DNA of 64,000 bases from JAGPUQ01 sp963708735. Lineage in GTDB: Bacteria; Pseudomonadota; Gammaproteobacteria; Pseudomonadales; Porticoccaceae. Below, one piece after another: positions 51,500 through 60,077 of this stretch. Location of the stretch: assembly GCA_963708735.1 (NCBI GenBank), contig CAVPTW010000014.1:1-64000 (forward strand). Direction: 5' to 3'. The notes beneath the pieces are model-generated. The model ran no database searches and had not been told where the DNA came from. It was given only the letters and a program-made list of their open reading frames with translations. Numbering within the stretch: position 1 is the first letter of the stretch; every line of letters begins with the position of its first letter. The translations under genes and the position numbers were made by a program.

Positions 51500-52243
51500 T
51501 CAGGGGGGAGACGAGAACGTGAAGGTGTTGGCCGTGGCGTTGTTGTTGCCGGCGGCCTGGTTCACCAGAAACAGACCCCGGGCGCCCGCAAAGGCGTCCG
51601 GAGCCAGGTTGGCGCCGGTCGAAACCTGCGCGCCACCTTCTTCGGGGAGCACGGGCGCGGCACTGCCGACGCTCTGCTCCTGCAACCGGGTATCGTCCAA
51701 CTGGACGATAGCGAGTGCCGACATGCCGCCGACGGCGAGCGCCGCGCCGTTGAACTGGCTGTTGCCCACACCCGCGGATTGATTGACCAAGTAAATTCCC
51801 TGCGCGTCGTCGAAGGCACCGGACTCGATGTCCGCGGTCAGCAACTGATCGGTGGTGGGGACGACGCGCTCCAGCGCCTGGGCGGCATTCACCGCGGCGA
51901 CGCTGTGGCCCTCGCTCTCGGCAAGGGCGGCGGAGTTCTGTTGGACATTGCCGTCGCCGGCGGTCTGATTCACGGTCACCAAGCCGGTGGAGCCCTGCAG
52001 CACTGGACCTATGGTGCTGCTCGCCGCCGCGCTGCCCGCGTTCCCCTGGGCATCGGTCACCTCGACCGCGGCGTCGGTCTGCGCGGCGGCCCCCTGCACC
52101 AGGCAGGCGGCCAGGAGCGCAAGACAGAATCGGGGAAAGTCGGTCCGCGACCGGTTGCCGCGCCGCTGGCGGCCCAGCGAACGTTCTACGGCCAGCGATG
52201 GATCCATCCGGCGGTGGCTTTTCTCTTCCCGATTCGCCCGCAT
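51500..52243 (-). CDS. FapA/FapB-like secreted repeat protein
   Basis: A 247-residue exported protein with three degenerate repeats of the form G(L/I)xxVNQxAGxxNxxxN: TGLVTVNQTAGDGNVQQNSA, QGIYLVNQSAGVGNSQFNGA and RGLFLVNQAAGNNNATANTF. These resemble the amyloid repeats of FapC, as expected of the minor amyloid FapB; a role like the chaperone FapA cannot be excluded. The Arg-rich N-terminus precedes the signal segment FCLALLAACLVQGAAAQ. The ATG at 52243 is favoured by AGGGAG with ideal spacing over one two codons upstream. It is the first gene of the operon. No second separate FapA or FapB gene was found. Confidence 0.65.
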   Translation of the reverse strand: MRANREEKSHRRMDPSLAVERSLGRQRRGNRSRTDFPRFCLALLAACLVQGAAAQTDAAVEVTDAQGNAGSAAASSTIGPVLQGSTGLVTVNQTAGDGNVQQNSAALAESEGHSVAAVNAAQALERVVPTTDQLLTADIESGAFDDAQGIYLVNQSAGVGNSQFNGAALAVGGMSALAIVQLDDTRLQEQSVGSAAPVLPEEGGAQVSTGANLAPDAFAGARGLFLVNQAAGNNNATANTFTFSSPP

Positions 52244-52815
52244 ACCCATCTCCCTTTTTCCCGATCCAGGGGCCGCAGCCGGTGCGGCCCACCATCGACA
52301 CTCGGACTGTGGTGACTTTCGTCGTCACGTTTAGGTCCTCACGCCTGCGAAAGCACACCGCCAATTCGTGCTCGTCTGAGCGTCGCCTTCTCCCGCGATC
52401 CGGCGCCAAGAGCACAGCGACCGCCGGTGCTCTCGCCAGTACTGACGCAATCCTCGGGCCAGGTTTGCAACTTGTTGAAAACAAAGGCTGAATCCATGCT
52501 GCGAGGATTTTCGGGCCAGTCGCGGAACGGCCGGCGTCCCGAAAATGTGACGGGAATCACAAGGGGAATGAGAAGAACCTTTTTAAAAACCGTGTATTGC
52601 GAGCGAACCTTCAAGTGTCTCAATCGTGTTGCAATCACCGCAGGCCGAGCGCAAAGCCACAGAGCACTGGAGTAGGACTTTTCCGGAAGCTGCTGTGGGC
52701 GATGCGCTACAAAATCATCGGCCGGCGCCAAACCGCGCGGTGGCGGAAGCGGCGCGGGCGCGGGGATCCGCCTTGCGACGGCCCGGCAATGGACGGGAAA
52801 GGATGGGAACCCGGG
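52244..52815. other. Long intergenic region between the fap operon and its putative regulator
   Basis: This 572-base stretch has no supported gene. It should carry the fap operon promoter (minus strand) and contains the CRP-like palindrome at 52546-52561. AT-rich segments occur at about 52470-52500 and 52575-52600. I looked for a sigma-54 promoter (GG-N10-GC) on the minus strand and found none convincing. Confidence 0.6.
52546..52561. promoter_or_regulatory. CRP/Vfr-like operator upstream of the fap operon
   Basis: TGTGACGGGAATCACA contains both consensus half-sites TGTGA and TCACA with the required 6-base spacer. It lies about 300 bases upstream of the first fap gene. cAMP-CRP or Vfr binding is inferred; the other half of the argument is a similar site at 54386-54401. 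Confidence 0.6.
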
Positions 52816-54201
52816 TCAGGAGATCTCGATGCCGTGCTTGTCCAGCAGCCGGTAGATGGTCATGCGGGACACCCCCAGCAGACTGGCCGCCCGGGAGACA
52901 TTGTAGTCAGCGTCGCTCAGGGCGTTCTCGACGGCCATGCGTTCGGCCTGCTCCCGGGTCTCCTGCAGGTTGATGACCCGCGCGCCGCCGGATTCGCGCG
53001 GATCCGGCAGATCCAGATCCGCCGGGGCGATCAGCGAGCCCTCCGCCAGGATGGCCGCCTTGCTCACCCGGTTGATCAATTCGCGGACATTGCCGGGCCA
53101 CCGGTAACGGTGCATGGCCAGGCGCGCGTCGATGCTGAAGCCGTTGGCAGCGGCGGCGGTTTTTGCCCTCGCCTGCGCCAGAAAGCGCTCAGCGAGCAAC
53201 TCGATGTCAGCGCCCCGCTCGCGCAACGGGGGCACCTCGATGTGCAGCACGTTCAGGCGGTAGAACAGATCTTCACGGAAGGCTTTGGCCCGGACTGCGG
53301 CGTCGAGATCGTGATGCGTGGCCGCGACGATGCGCACGTCTACTTGGATCGAACGGCCGGAGCCCACGCGCTCGAAGCAGCCCTCCTGGAGAAAGCGCAG
53401 GATTTTCACCTGATGCGAGAGGGGGAGATCGCCGATCTCGTCCAGAAACAGGGTGCCGCCATCCGCCAGTTCGGCGCGGCCGGCCCGGTCCTGGACCGCC
53501 CCGGTAAAGGCTCCCTTGACGTGCCCGAACAGCTCGGATTCGAGCAGGTTTTCGGGAATGGCGCCGCAGTTGAGCGCGACGAAGGGGCCCTCGGCGTGGG
53601 CCGAGGCGCGATGGATCGCCCGCGCGACCAGTTCCTTGCCGGTGCCGCTCTCGCCACAGATCATGACCGGAGATCGGCCGGGCGAACTTCGCGATGAGCC
53701 TGCCCAACCGCTTCAGGGCGGGCAGCTGCCGACCATATCGGCAATCCCGGCTCGACCGGATTGCCCATGCAGCAGGTGCGCGCGCAGGCGGGCCAACCCC
53801 ACGGCGTGGGACAGCAGGCCCGGAACCAGGTGAGCCACATCGGCCAGCGGGGTGGTGATGAAATCATGGCAGGTGGCGGCCACGACCCTCATGAAGTCCG
53901 GATCGGCGCAATGATGCTCGCCGACGATCGCGATCCAGAGCATCCCGGGGCAGGACTGGGTGACGCGTTCGGCCCAAACCACGGTGCCAGCATCCAAGAC
54001 CTGCGGGGCGACAAAGATGCCCAGCGGGGTGTCCGCGTCACGGTGCCCCGGAAGCCGGGCGGGGTCATCCTCCAGCCGCCATGTCCAGTGCAGCAACAAC
54101 CGCCGAAGCGCCCTGGCCGTATCTTGCGATTGTTTGTCCGAAATCAGGATAAGCGCATTTATTTCTTTGTTTTTAAAGCAGATCTCCACAGATCTTGCCA
54201 T
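52816..54201 (-). CDS. VpsR/NtrC-type sigma-54 activator, interrupted
   Basis: Two same-frame segments (54201-53713 and 53664-52816) encode one enhancer-binding protein of about 460 residues. The N-terminal domain (SVEICFKNKEINALILISDK, onward) resembles the degenerate receiver of VpsR-like regulators. The AAA+ domain has Walker A GESGTGKE, the sigma-54 contact motif GAFTGA, and GGTLFLDEIGD; a Fis-type helix-turn-helix (NVSRAASLLGVSRMTIYRLL) ends the protein. Between them an in-frame TGA (53713) occurs where the intervening frame reads LKRLGRLIAKFAR, so two compensating indels are likely. The ATG at 54201 has AGGAGG. It is adjacent to the fap operon, same strand, and probably regulates it. 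Confidence 0.75.
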
Positions 54202-54361
54202 GGATCCCTCCTGCAGCAAACCGCTGCGGAACTCCTTTTCATCTTAGCCGCTCCCTGTTGCCGCAGGAAGACAACGCCCCTTCCGGCAGCCTGCGCCACC
54301 CGCTCCGTTGTGCTGCCGCGGGCCAATCTTCCGGGCGCTACCTGTTTCCAGCCGCCTCAGC

Positions 54362-55735
54362 TTAAGGCCATGACCGACCGCAAACTGTGACTTGGATCAC
54401 GTTGTATCCGCCCAGCCGCTCTTTTCCCCCATCCAACCGCCTCGACAATCCCGCATCGGATCGATGCGCACTGGCAGATTTTCGGTATCGCCATGCGCAC
54501 TCATGATGCGACAGGTGAGCCCCGGTCAAAGGCGCTCCATCGCAATCGCCGTAGCCTCTCCGCCACTCCACGGCGATCGCAGTCGCCTCGCCACCGCCGA
54601 TGCAGAGGCTGGCAACGCCCTTGCGCAGGCCGTAGGTTTGCAGCGCGGCGAGCAGGGTGACGATGATGCGTGCGCCGCTCGCGCCCAGGGGATGACCCAG
54701 CGCACAGGCGCCGCCGTGGACATTGATTTTGGTGTGGGGCAGATCCAGTTCGCGCATGGCGGCCATGGCGACCACCGCGAAGGCTTCATTGATTTCGTAG
54801 AGATCGACTTCGCCGGCGCTCCAGCCGGTCTGGGCGAACAGCCGCTTGAGCGCGCCCACCGGCGCGGTGGTGAACCACTCCGGCTCCTGCGCGAACTGGG
54901 TGTAGCCGCGCACCACGGCGAGCGGCTTGAGTCCGCGCCGTGCGGCTTCGCTCTGGCGCATCAGGACCAGGGCGGCGGCGCCGTCGGAAATCGAGCTGGC
55001 GTTGGCGGCAGTGACGGTGCCGTCTTTCTTGAACGCGGGCTTGAGTCCGGGAATCTTGTCGACGCGGGCGCTGCCGGGCTGCTCATCGGTATCCACCACT
55101 TGTTCACCGGCGCGGGTCTTGACCGTGACCGGGACGATTTCGGATTTGAACTTGCCCTCGGCGATGGCGGCATTGGCGCGGCGCAGGGATTCCACCGCGT
55201 AGGCGTCCTGCTGCTCGCGGGTGAAGCTGTATTTACTGGCGCACTGCTCGGCGAAGATGCCCATGAGACCGCCGGTATAAGCGTCCTGCAGGCCATCGAT
55301 GTACATGTGATCGAGCAATTCGCCGTGACCCAGGCGGTAGCCGCCACGCGCCTTGGGCAGCAGGTAGGGGGCGTTGCTCATGTTTTCCATGCCGCCCGCC
55401 ACCAGCGCGCTGGCATGCCCGGCGAGCAGGGTGTCGCAGGCCATCATCACGGTCTTCATGCCGGAGCCGCACATCTTGTTGACGGTGGTGGCGCTGGTGC
55501 CCACCGGAATGCCGGCGCCGAGCGCGGCCTGGCGGGCCGGTGCCTGACCGGTGCCGGCGGGAAGCACACAGCCCATGAGGACTTCGTCCACCTGATCGGG
55601 AGCCAGCCCGGCGCGCGCCAGTGCCGCCCTGATGGCGTTGCTGCCCAGTTCGCCGACCGGGACCGTGGACAGTGCGCCCATCATGCCGCCCATGGCGGTG
55701 CGGGCCATACCGACAATAACCACGGGATCGCTCAT
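54362..55735 (-). CDS. Acetyl-CoA acetyltransferase with aberrant C-terminal extension
   Basis: A thiolase II-type enzyme condensing or cleaving acetoacetyl-CoA. Residues 1 to about 390 are normal: VNKMCGSGMKTVM (nucleophile Cys), EINEAFAVVAM, LGHPLGASGARIIV (His) and CIGGGEATAIAVE. A normal protein would end in ERL soon after. Instead the frame runs on for about 65 residues with no homology. The expected ending is present as a second, diverged copy (GGEATAIAMERL-stop) in another frame at 54526-54564. The 27 bases encoding GEATAIAVE (54566-54592) thus appear twice. This looks like a duplication or recombination between paralogous gene ends. The core should still fold; the tail is probably harmful or untranslated. 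Confidence 0.88.
   Translation of the reverse strand: MSDPVVIVGMARTAMGGMMGALSTVPVGELGSNAIRAALARAGLAPDQVDEVLMGCVLPAGTGQAPARQAALGAGIPVGTSATTVNKMCGSGMKTVMMACDTLLAGHASALVAGGMENMSNAPYLLPKARGGYRLGHGELLDHMYIDGLQDAYTGGLMGIFAEQCASKYSFTREQQDAYAVESLRRANAAIAEGKFKSEIVPVTVKTRAGEQVVDTDEQPGSARVDKIPGLKPAFKKDGTVTAANASSISDGAAALVLMRQSEAARRGLKPLAVVRGYTQFAQEPEWFTTAPVGALKRLFAQTGWSAGEVDLYEINEAFAVVAMAAMRELDLPHTKINVHGGACALGHPLGASGARIIVTLLAALQTYGLRKGVASLCIGGGEATAIAVEWRRGYGDCDGAPLTGAHLSHHECAWRYRKSASAHRSDAGLSRRLDGGKERLGGYNVIQVTVCGRSWP
54386..54401. promoter_or_regulatory. CRP/Vfr-like operator upstream of the VpsR-type regulator
   Basis: TGTGACTTGGATCACG matches TGTGA-N6-TCACA in nine of ten positions. It lies 185 bases upstream of the regulator start. 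It also falls inside the aberrant 3' extension of the neighbouring thiolase gene, which suggests that extension is not meaningful coding sequence. Confidence 0.5.
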
Positions 55736-55759
55736 GGTGTTCCTCTCGTTTTGTAGGGG

Positions 55760-56143
55760 TTATTTCACTACCCGCAAGCGCGGGCCGCCAGTTCCATTAC
55801 CCGGCCCCGGTTCAGGGCCGGATGCATCTTCGGACAATTCGGCCGGAAACACCAAGCCCTGGCCGTTTTCGCGGGCATAGATGCCGCGCACCGCAGCGAT
55901 CGGTACCAGGACGTCAGTGGGCTTGCCGCCAAACCGGGCGCTAAAGAAAATCTGGTCGTTACCGAGGGTCAGGGCGGATACGGCCTTGGGCGCCAGATTG
56001 AGCACGATCTGACCGTCCTTGACATAGCTCGTCGGCACGGACACGCCGGGCGCTTCGGCATCCACGATGATGTGGGGTGTGCAGTCGTTGTCGAGAATCC
56101 ATTCGTACAGCGCCCGGATCAGGTACGGCCGGTTGGATTTCAT
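55760..56143 (-). CDS. sspB: ClpXP protease specificity-enhancing factor SspB
   Basis: A 127-residue adaptor that tethers ssrA-tagged proteins to ClpXP. The start MKSNRPYLIRALYEWILDN, PHIIVDAEAPGVSVPTSYV and the FSARFGGKPTDVLVPIAAV substrate-binding groove are conserved. A flexible linker rich in Gly, Pro and acidic residues leads to the C-terminal ClpX-binding tail (RLRVVK). It follows sspA, as is usual in gammaproteobacteria. Confidence 0.95.
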   Translation of the reverse strand: MKSNRPYLIRALYEWILDNDCTPHIIVDAEAPGVSVPTSYVKDGQIVLNLAPKAVSALTLGNDQIFFSARFGGKPTDVLVPIAAVRGIYARENGQGLVFPAELSEDASGPEPGPGNGTGGPRLRVVK

Positions 56144-56172
56144 GGCAACGACTCTACCCCTTTACGAGGCTG

Positions 56173-56805
56173 TCAGCCCCGCATCCCGCGCTCGACGTCG
56201 GTCAGGCTGGCGCGAAACGCCGGCCGGTCGAACAGCCGTTGCATGTAGGCGACCAGGGGCTTGGCCTGGCGGACATTGGGCAGCTCGATGCCCAGGACGT
56301 CGAGCCGCCACAGCAGGGGCGCCATGCAGCAATCCACCAGGGTGAATTCGTCGCTCATGAAGAACGGCTTGTCGGCAAAGATGGCGGCGACGCCCAGCAG
56401 GCTGTCGCGCAACTCCTTGCGCACACGCTGCGCATGCCGGCTGTCGTCGGTCTTGAGGATGACTTCGGCGGGCTCGCACCAGTCGCGCTCGATCCGGCGC
56501 ATGTATTGGCGGCTGTGCGCCCGGGTCACCGGATAGACCGGCAACAGCGGCGGATGGGGAAAACGCTCGTCGAGGTACTCCATCATCACCATGGGTTCAT
56601 GGAGCGACAGATCGCGATCCACCAGGGTGGGCGCGGTGCCGTAGGGGTTGAGGTCGTTCAGCTCCTCCAGCACGACGCCGGGAATCACTTCCTCGATCTC
56701 GACGCCGACGCCCTTTTCGGCCAGCACCATCCGCACCCGGTGGCAGTACTGGCACGCGGCGTCGGAAAACAGTGTCATGGTCGAGCGTCTCGGCACTACC
56801 GCCAT
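56173..56805 (-). CDS. sspA: Stringent starvation protein A
   Basis: A 210-residue GST-fold protein that binds RNA polymerase and alters transcription in starvation. It starts MAVVPRRSTMTLFSDAACQY and keeps CHRVRMVLAEKGVGVEIEEV, PTLVDRDLSLHEPMVMMEYL and DERFPHPPLLPVYPV, matching E. coli SspA closely. The second of two adjacent ATGs (56805) is favoured by GGAG at about 6 bases. The petA-petBC-sspA-sspB order is a standard gammaproteobacterial block. Confidence 0.94.
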   Translation of the reverse strand: MAVVPRRSTMTLFSDAACQYCHRVRMVLAEKGVGVEIEEVIPGVVLEELNDLNPYGTAPTLVDRDLSLHEPMVMMEYLDERFPHPPLLPVYPVTRAHSRQYMRRIERDWCEPAEVILKTDDSRHAQRVRKELRDSLLGVAAIFADKPFFMSDEFTLVDCCMAPLLWRLDVLGIELPNVRQAKPLVAYMQRLFDRPAFRASLTDVERGMRG

Positions 56806-56835
56806 CATGTACTCCGGTCAGTCAACACAAGGTAC

Positions 56836-58869
56836 TCAATGCACATCCTTCCAGTATTCGCGATTCAACAACCACACAAACACGAACAGCAACGCGATGA
56901 ACAGCAGCACGCCCTTGCCGATCTGACGGCTTTGCTCCGCGACCGGGTTGGCCAGGTAGCTCAAGAAATTCACCAGATCACGCATCGCAACATCGAACTC
57001 ACCGGGCGAGAGCTTGCCCTTGGTGACCAGACTGTAGCTGCCGCAAGGATCGTCGTTGAGGGGTTTGCTGGTGAGCGGATCGACGCGCATGCCGCCACTG
57101 TGGGTAAACGAGGGCCCGGGCGCGCAGGCCTGAAGCCCCTGCAAATCCAGCAATGCGTGGGGCATGCCCACGTCCTTGAAGACCTTGTTGTTGACGCCGT
57201 TAGGGCGGGCCGGATCCGCGTAAAAATTGCGCAGATAAGTATAGACCCATTCCGGCGAACGCGCGCGGGTGACCAGCGTCAGATCCGGCGGAGGTGCGCC
57301 AAACCATTTTTTCGCGGCGCGCTCCGGCATCGAAATGGCCATATGATCGCCGATCTTCTGGGCACCCGGCGCCAGCTTTTCGAGCATCAGGTTGTGGGGA
57401 ATACCGAGATCGTCGGCAACGCGCTCCCAACGCGAGAACTTGGCGCCGTGACAGCCCATGCAGTAATTGACGAAGATCTGCGCGCCGCGCTGCATGGATG
57501 CCTTGTCGCCGTGATCGATATCGACCGCGTCACAGGCGATTTCACCGCACTCATGCGCGCTTTCGGAACCCACGGCTTTCAACGGGATGAATACCAGCGC
57601 GGCGAGGATGGCGGCCACTGCGATGGAACGCCAGAATCCCATGCCACCGTCCATGGTGACGCGCTCGGGCTCTTCCTTGGTACGCTCCATGGCAGTCCAG
57701 ATCGGCATCAACACAAAATAGGCGAAGTAGATGCCTGTGCAAAACCGGGCCAATGCAGTTCGCTCCGGCGTCGGCGGTCTGACACCCAGAACGCCGAGGA
57801 TGATGAAGGCCGCGGCGAACAGCACGATGGCCACCCGGCTGACCCAGCCCTTGTAACGAATCGATTTGACCGCGCTGCGATCAAGCCAGGGCAACACAAA
57901 CAGAATCGCCACGGCGGCCGCCATGACCAGAAAGCCCATGAACTTGTCCGGCACCGCCCGCAACATCGAGTAATAGGGGGTGAAATACCAGACGGGGGCG
58001 ATGTGCGGCGGCGTCTTGAGTGGATTGGAGTGCTCGAAGTTCGCTTTCTCGATGAAATAGCCGCCCATCTCGGGCATGAAAAACACGATGAAGCAGAACA
58101 CGAACAGGAACACCGCGATGGGCACCAGATCGTGGACCGTGTAATAGGGATGGAAGGGGATGCCGTCCAGCGGGATACCGTTGGCATCCTTGTGTTTCTT
58201 GATCTCGACACCATCGGGGTTGTTGGAACCCACTTCGTGCAGTGCGAGCAAATGCAGCACCACGAGTGCCAGCAGCACGATGGGCAACGCCACCACATGC
58301 AATGCGAAGAAGCGCGTCAGGGTGATGCCCGAGATCAGATAATCGCCGCGCACCCACTCGACAATGGCGTCGCCGAAATACGGAATTGCGCCAAACAGCG
58401 AAATGATGACCTGCGCGCCCCAGTAGGACATTTGGCCCCAGGGCAGTACATAACCCAGGAAAGCTTCGGCCATCAACGCCAGATAGATCGCCATGCCGAA
58501 CAGCCACACGAGTTCGCGCGGCGCCTTGTAGGAGCCGTAGAGCAGACCGCGAAACATGTGCAGATACACCACCAGGAAGAACGCGGAAGCGCCGGTGGAG
58601 TGCAGGTAGCGCAGGATCCAGCCATAGTCGACATCGCGCATGATGTACTCGACCGAGCCGAACGCGCCCTCGCCGGTGGGCTCGTAGTTCATGGTGAGCC
58701 AGATCCCGGTCAGCAACTGGTTGACCAGCACGACCAGTGAAAGCACACCGAAGAAATACCAGAAGTTGAAATTCTTGGGCGCGTAGTACTTGCCCATGTG
58801 GGTATCCCACGCCCGCTGTACCGGCAGCCGCGCGTTGGTCCACTGCCAAAGCCCCATCAACCACTTCAT
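56836..58869 (-). CDS. petBC: Fused cytochrome b-cytochrome c1 of the bc1 complex
   Basis: One continuous 677-residue frame joins cytochrome b to cytochrome c1, like FbcH of Bradyrhizobium. The b part (about 1-420) has paired heme-ligand His in LHSTGASAFFLVVYLHMFRG and RFFALHVVALPIVLLALVVL followed by H. Its Qo motif is PVWY (HIAPVWYFTPYY) rather than PEWY, a variant known in some beta/gammaproteobacteria. Near residue 430 a signal-like helix (FWRSIAVAAILAALVFIPLK) begins the c1 part, with CMGCH heme c binding at about 471, a distal Met region and a C-terminal anchor. Separate petB and petC are the usual gammaproteobacterial state. Proteolytic cleavage at the internal signal is expected by analogy. 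Confidence 0.93.
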   Translation of the reverse strand: MKWLMGLWQWTNARLPVQRAWDTHMGKYYAPKNFNFWYFFGVLSLVVLVNQLLTGIWLTMNYEPTGEGAFGSVEYIMRDVDYGWILRYLHSTGASAFFLVVYLHMFRGLLYGSYKAPRELVWLFGMAIYLALMAEAFLGYVLPWGQMSYWGAQVIISLFGAIPYFGDAIVEWVRGDYLISGITLTRFFALHVVALPIVLLALVVLHLLALHEVGSNNPDGVEIKKHKDANGIPLDGIPFHPYYTVHDLVPIAVFLFVFCFIVFFMPEMGGYFIEKANFEHSNPLKTPPHIAPVWYFTPYYSMLRAVPDKFMGFLVMAAAVAILFVLPWLDRSAVKSIRYKGWVSRVAIVLFAAAFIILGVLGVRPPTPERTALARFCTGIYFAYFVLMPIWTAMERTKEEPERVTMDGGMGFWRSIAVAAILAALVFIPLKAVGSESAHECGEIACDAVDIDHGDKASMQRGAQIFVNYCMGCHGAKFSRWERVADDLGIPHNLMLEKLAPGAQKIGDHMAISMPERAAKKWFGAPPPDLTLVTRARSPEWVYTYLRNFYADPARPNGVNNKVFKDVGMPHALLDLQGLQACAPGPSFTHSGGMRVDPLTSKPLNDDPCGSYSLVTKGKLSPGEFDVAMRDLVNFLSYLANPVAEQSRQIGKGVLLFIALLFVFVWLLNREYWKDVH

Positions 58870-59465
58870 GCCGCAGTCTCCTTGTCGACGCCAATGATCA
58901 CTACGTTGTCACTCTCGTAGGAATGCGGCGGAACGGTGAGGTTCGCCGGCGCCGGCACGCCCTTGTACACGCGGCCCGCGAGATCGAATTTGGAGCCGTG
59001 GCAGGGGCAGAAAAAGCCGCCGAGCCAGCTGTCGCCGCCGAGATCGGCCGCACCGACTTCCGGGCGATACATGGGCGCACAGCCCAGGTGGGTGCAGAGC
59101 CCGACCAGGATCAGAAACTCGGCCTTGATGGCGCGGTTACTCGGATCCACATAGCTCGGCTGCTTGGAGTCAGCCGATTGCGGGTCGCGCAGGCGCTCGG
59201 TGTCTTTCGTCAGCAGCGCGATGGCCTGGGGCGTCCGTCGCACGATGTACACCGGCTGGCCACGCCATTCCTCGGTGATCATCTGGCCGGGTTCGATTTT
59301 GCCGATATCAATCCGCACCGGTGCGCCCGCAGCCTTGGCGCGGGCACTCGGGCTCCACGAACCGACAAACGGCACCGCGGCGCCCACGACGCCGGCGGCG
59401 CCGACCACGCAGGTGGCGCCGGTCAGAAAGCGGCGGCGGGCTTTATTGACACCCTCGTTGCTCAT
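58866..59465 (-). CDS. petA: Rieske iron-sulfur subunit of the bc1 complex
   Basis: A 199-residue ubiquinol-cytochrome c reductase Rieske protein. The twin-arginine signal (NKARRRFLTGATCVVGAAGV) leads to a single anchor. The 2Fe-2S motifs CTHLGC and CPCHGS are intact. The ATG at 59465 has GAGGAG 9 bases upstream and matches family length. Its stop overlaps the next gene start by 4 bases (ATGA), so petA and petBC are translationally coupled. Confidence 0.96.
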   Translation of the reverse strand: MSNEGVNKARRRFLTGATCVVGAAGVVGAAVPFVGSWSPSARAKAAGAPVRIDIGKIEPGQMITEEWRGQPVYIVRRTPQAIALLTKDTERLRDPQSADSKQPSYVDPSNRAIKAEFLILVGLCTHLGCAPMYRPEVGAADLGGDSWLGGFFCPCHGSKFDLAGRVYKGVPAPANLTVPPHSYESDNVVIIGVDKETAA

Positions 59466-59627
59466 CAAAGAACTCCTCAAGCGAGCGATCAACAGGCAGG
59501 CCATACGACAGCGCGACGCCGCCGCGCATGCGATGGGCATGGGCAAAATGGCGTGTCATGGTAAAGGTTAGGGCCTGACCTGACAAGCCAGAATCCTCGG
59601 GCAAACATCTAGTTCATTGATTTAGAA

Positions 59628-59656
59628 CAAAAAAATACCCGGACCAGGCCGGGTAT
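59628..59656 (-). terminator. Rho-independent terminator after rpsI
   Basis: ATACCCGG (59635-59642) and CCGGGTAT (59649-59656) form an 8-base-pair stem with a 6-base loop; on the minus strand a T-run of seven starts at 59635. It ends the rplM-rpsI unit 22 bases after the rpsI stop. Confidence 0.9.
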
Positions 59657-59677
59657 CCAAAAAATCTCTGTCTCGGC

Positions 59678-60067
59678 TCAGCGTTTGGAGTACTGCGGCC
59701 GTTTGCGCGCCTTGTGGAGGCCCACTTTTTTCCGTTCGACTGCGCGGGCATCGCGGGTCAGGAATCCGGCCTGCCGCAGCACCGAGCGCAAACCTTCGTC
59801 ATATTCGACCAGCGCGCGCGCCAGACCATGGCGAATCGCGCCCGCCTGACCGAAGCTGCCGCCCCCGCGCACGGTCGCGTGGATATTGAATTTGCCCACC
59901 GCCTGAACGATCTCCAGCGGCTGCCGTACGATCATGCGCGCGACTTCGCGGCCAAAGTAATTGTCGATAGTGCGGTCATTGACGGTGATATCACCGGGAC
60001 CCGCCGTAATGAAGACACGCGCGGCCGCGGTCTTGCGGCGGCCGGTTCCGTAATAGGTTGATGCCAT
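59678..60067 (-). CDS. rpsI: Small ribosomal subunit protein uS9
   Basis: A 129-residue uS9. It starts YYGTGRRKTAAARVFITAG and ends in the conserved basic tail KARKRPQYSKR, which reaches the ribosomal P site. GGGSFGQAGAIRHGLARAL is also intact. It follows rplM by 10 bases, the universal bacterial pairing, and is closed by a terminator. Confidence 0.97.
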   Translation of the reverse strand: MASTYYGTGRRKTAAARVFITAGPGDITVNDRTIDNYFGREVARMIVRQPLEIVQAVGKFNIHATVRGGGSFGQAGAIRHGLARALVEYDEGLRSVLRQAGFLTRDARAVERKKVGLHKARKRPQYSKR

Positions 60068-60077
60068 GATTGCTGTC

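Noticed and set aside
52244..52815. Sigma-54 promoter for the fap operon
   Set aside because: The adjacent regulator has GAFTGA, so a GG-N10-GC promoter was sought on the minus strand; the nearest candidate (GGCCTGCGGTGATTGC) has the wrong spacing.
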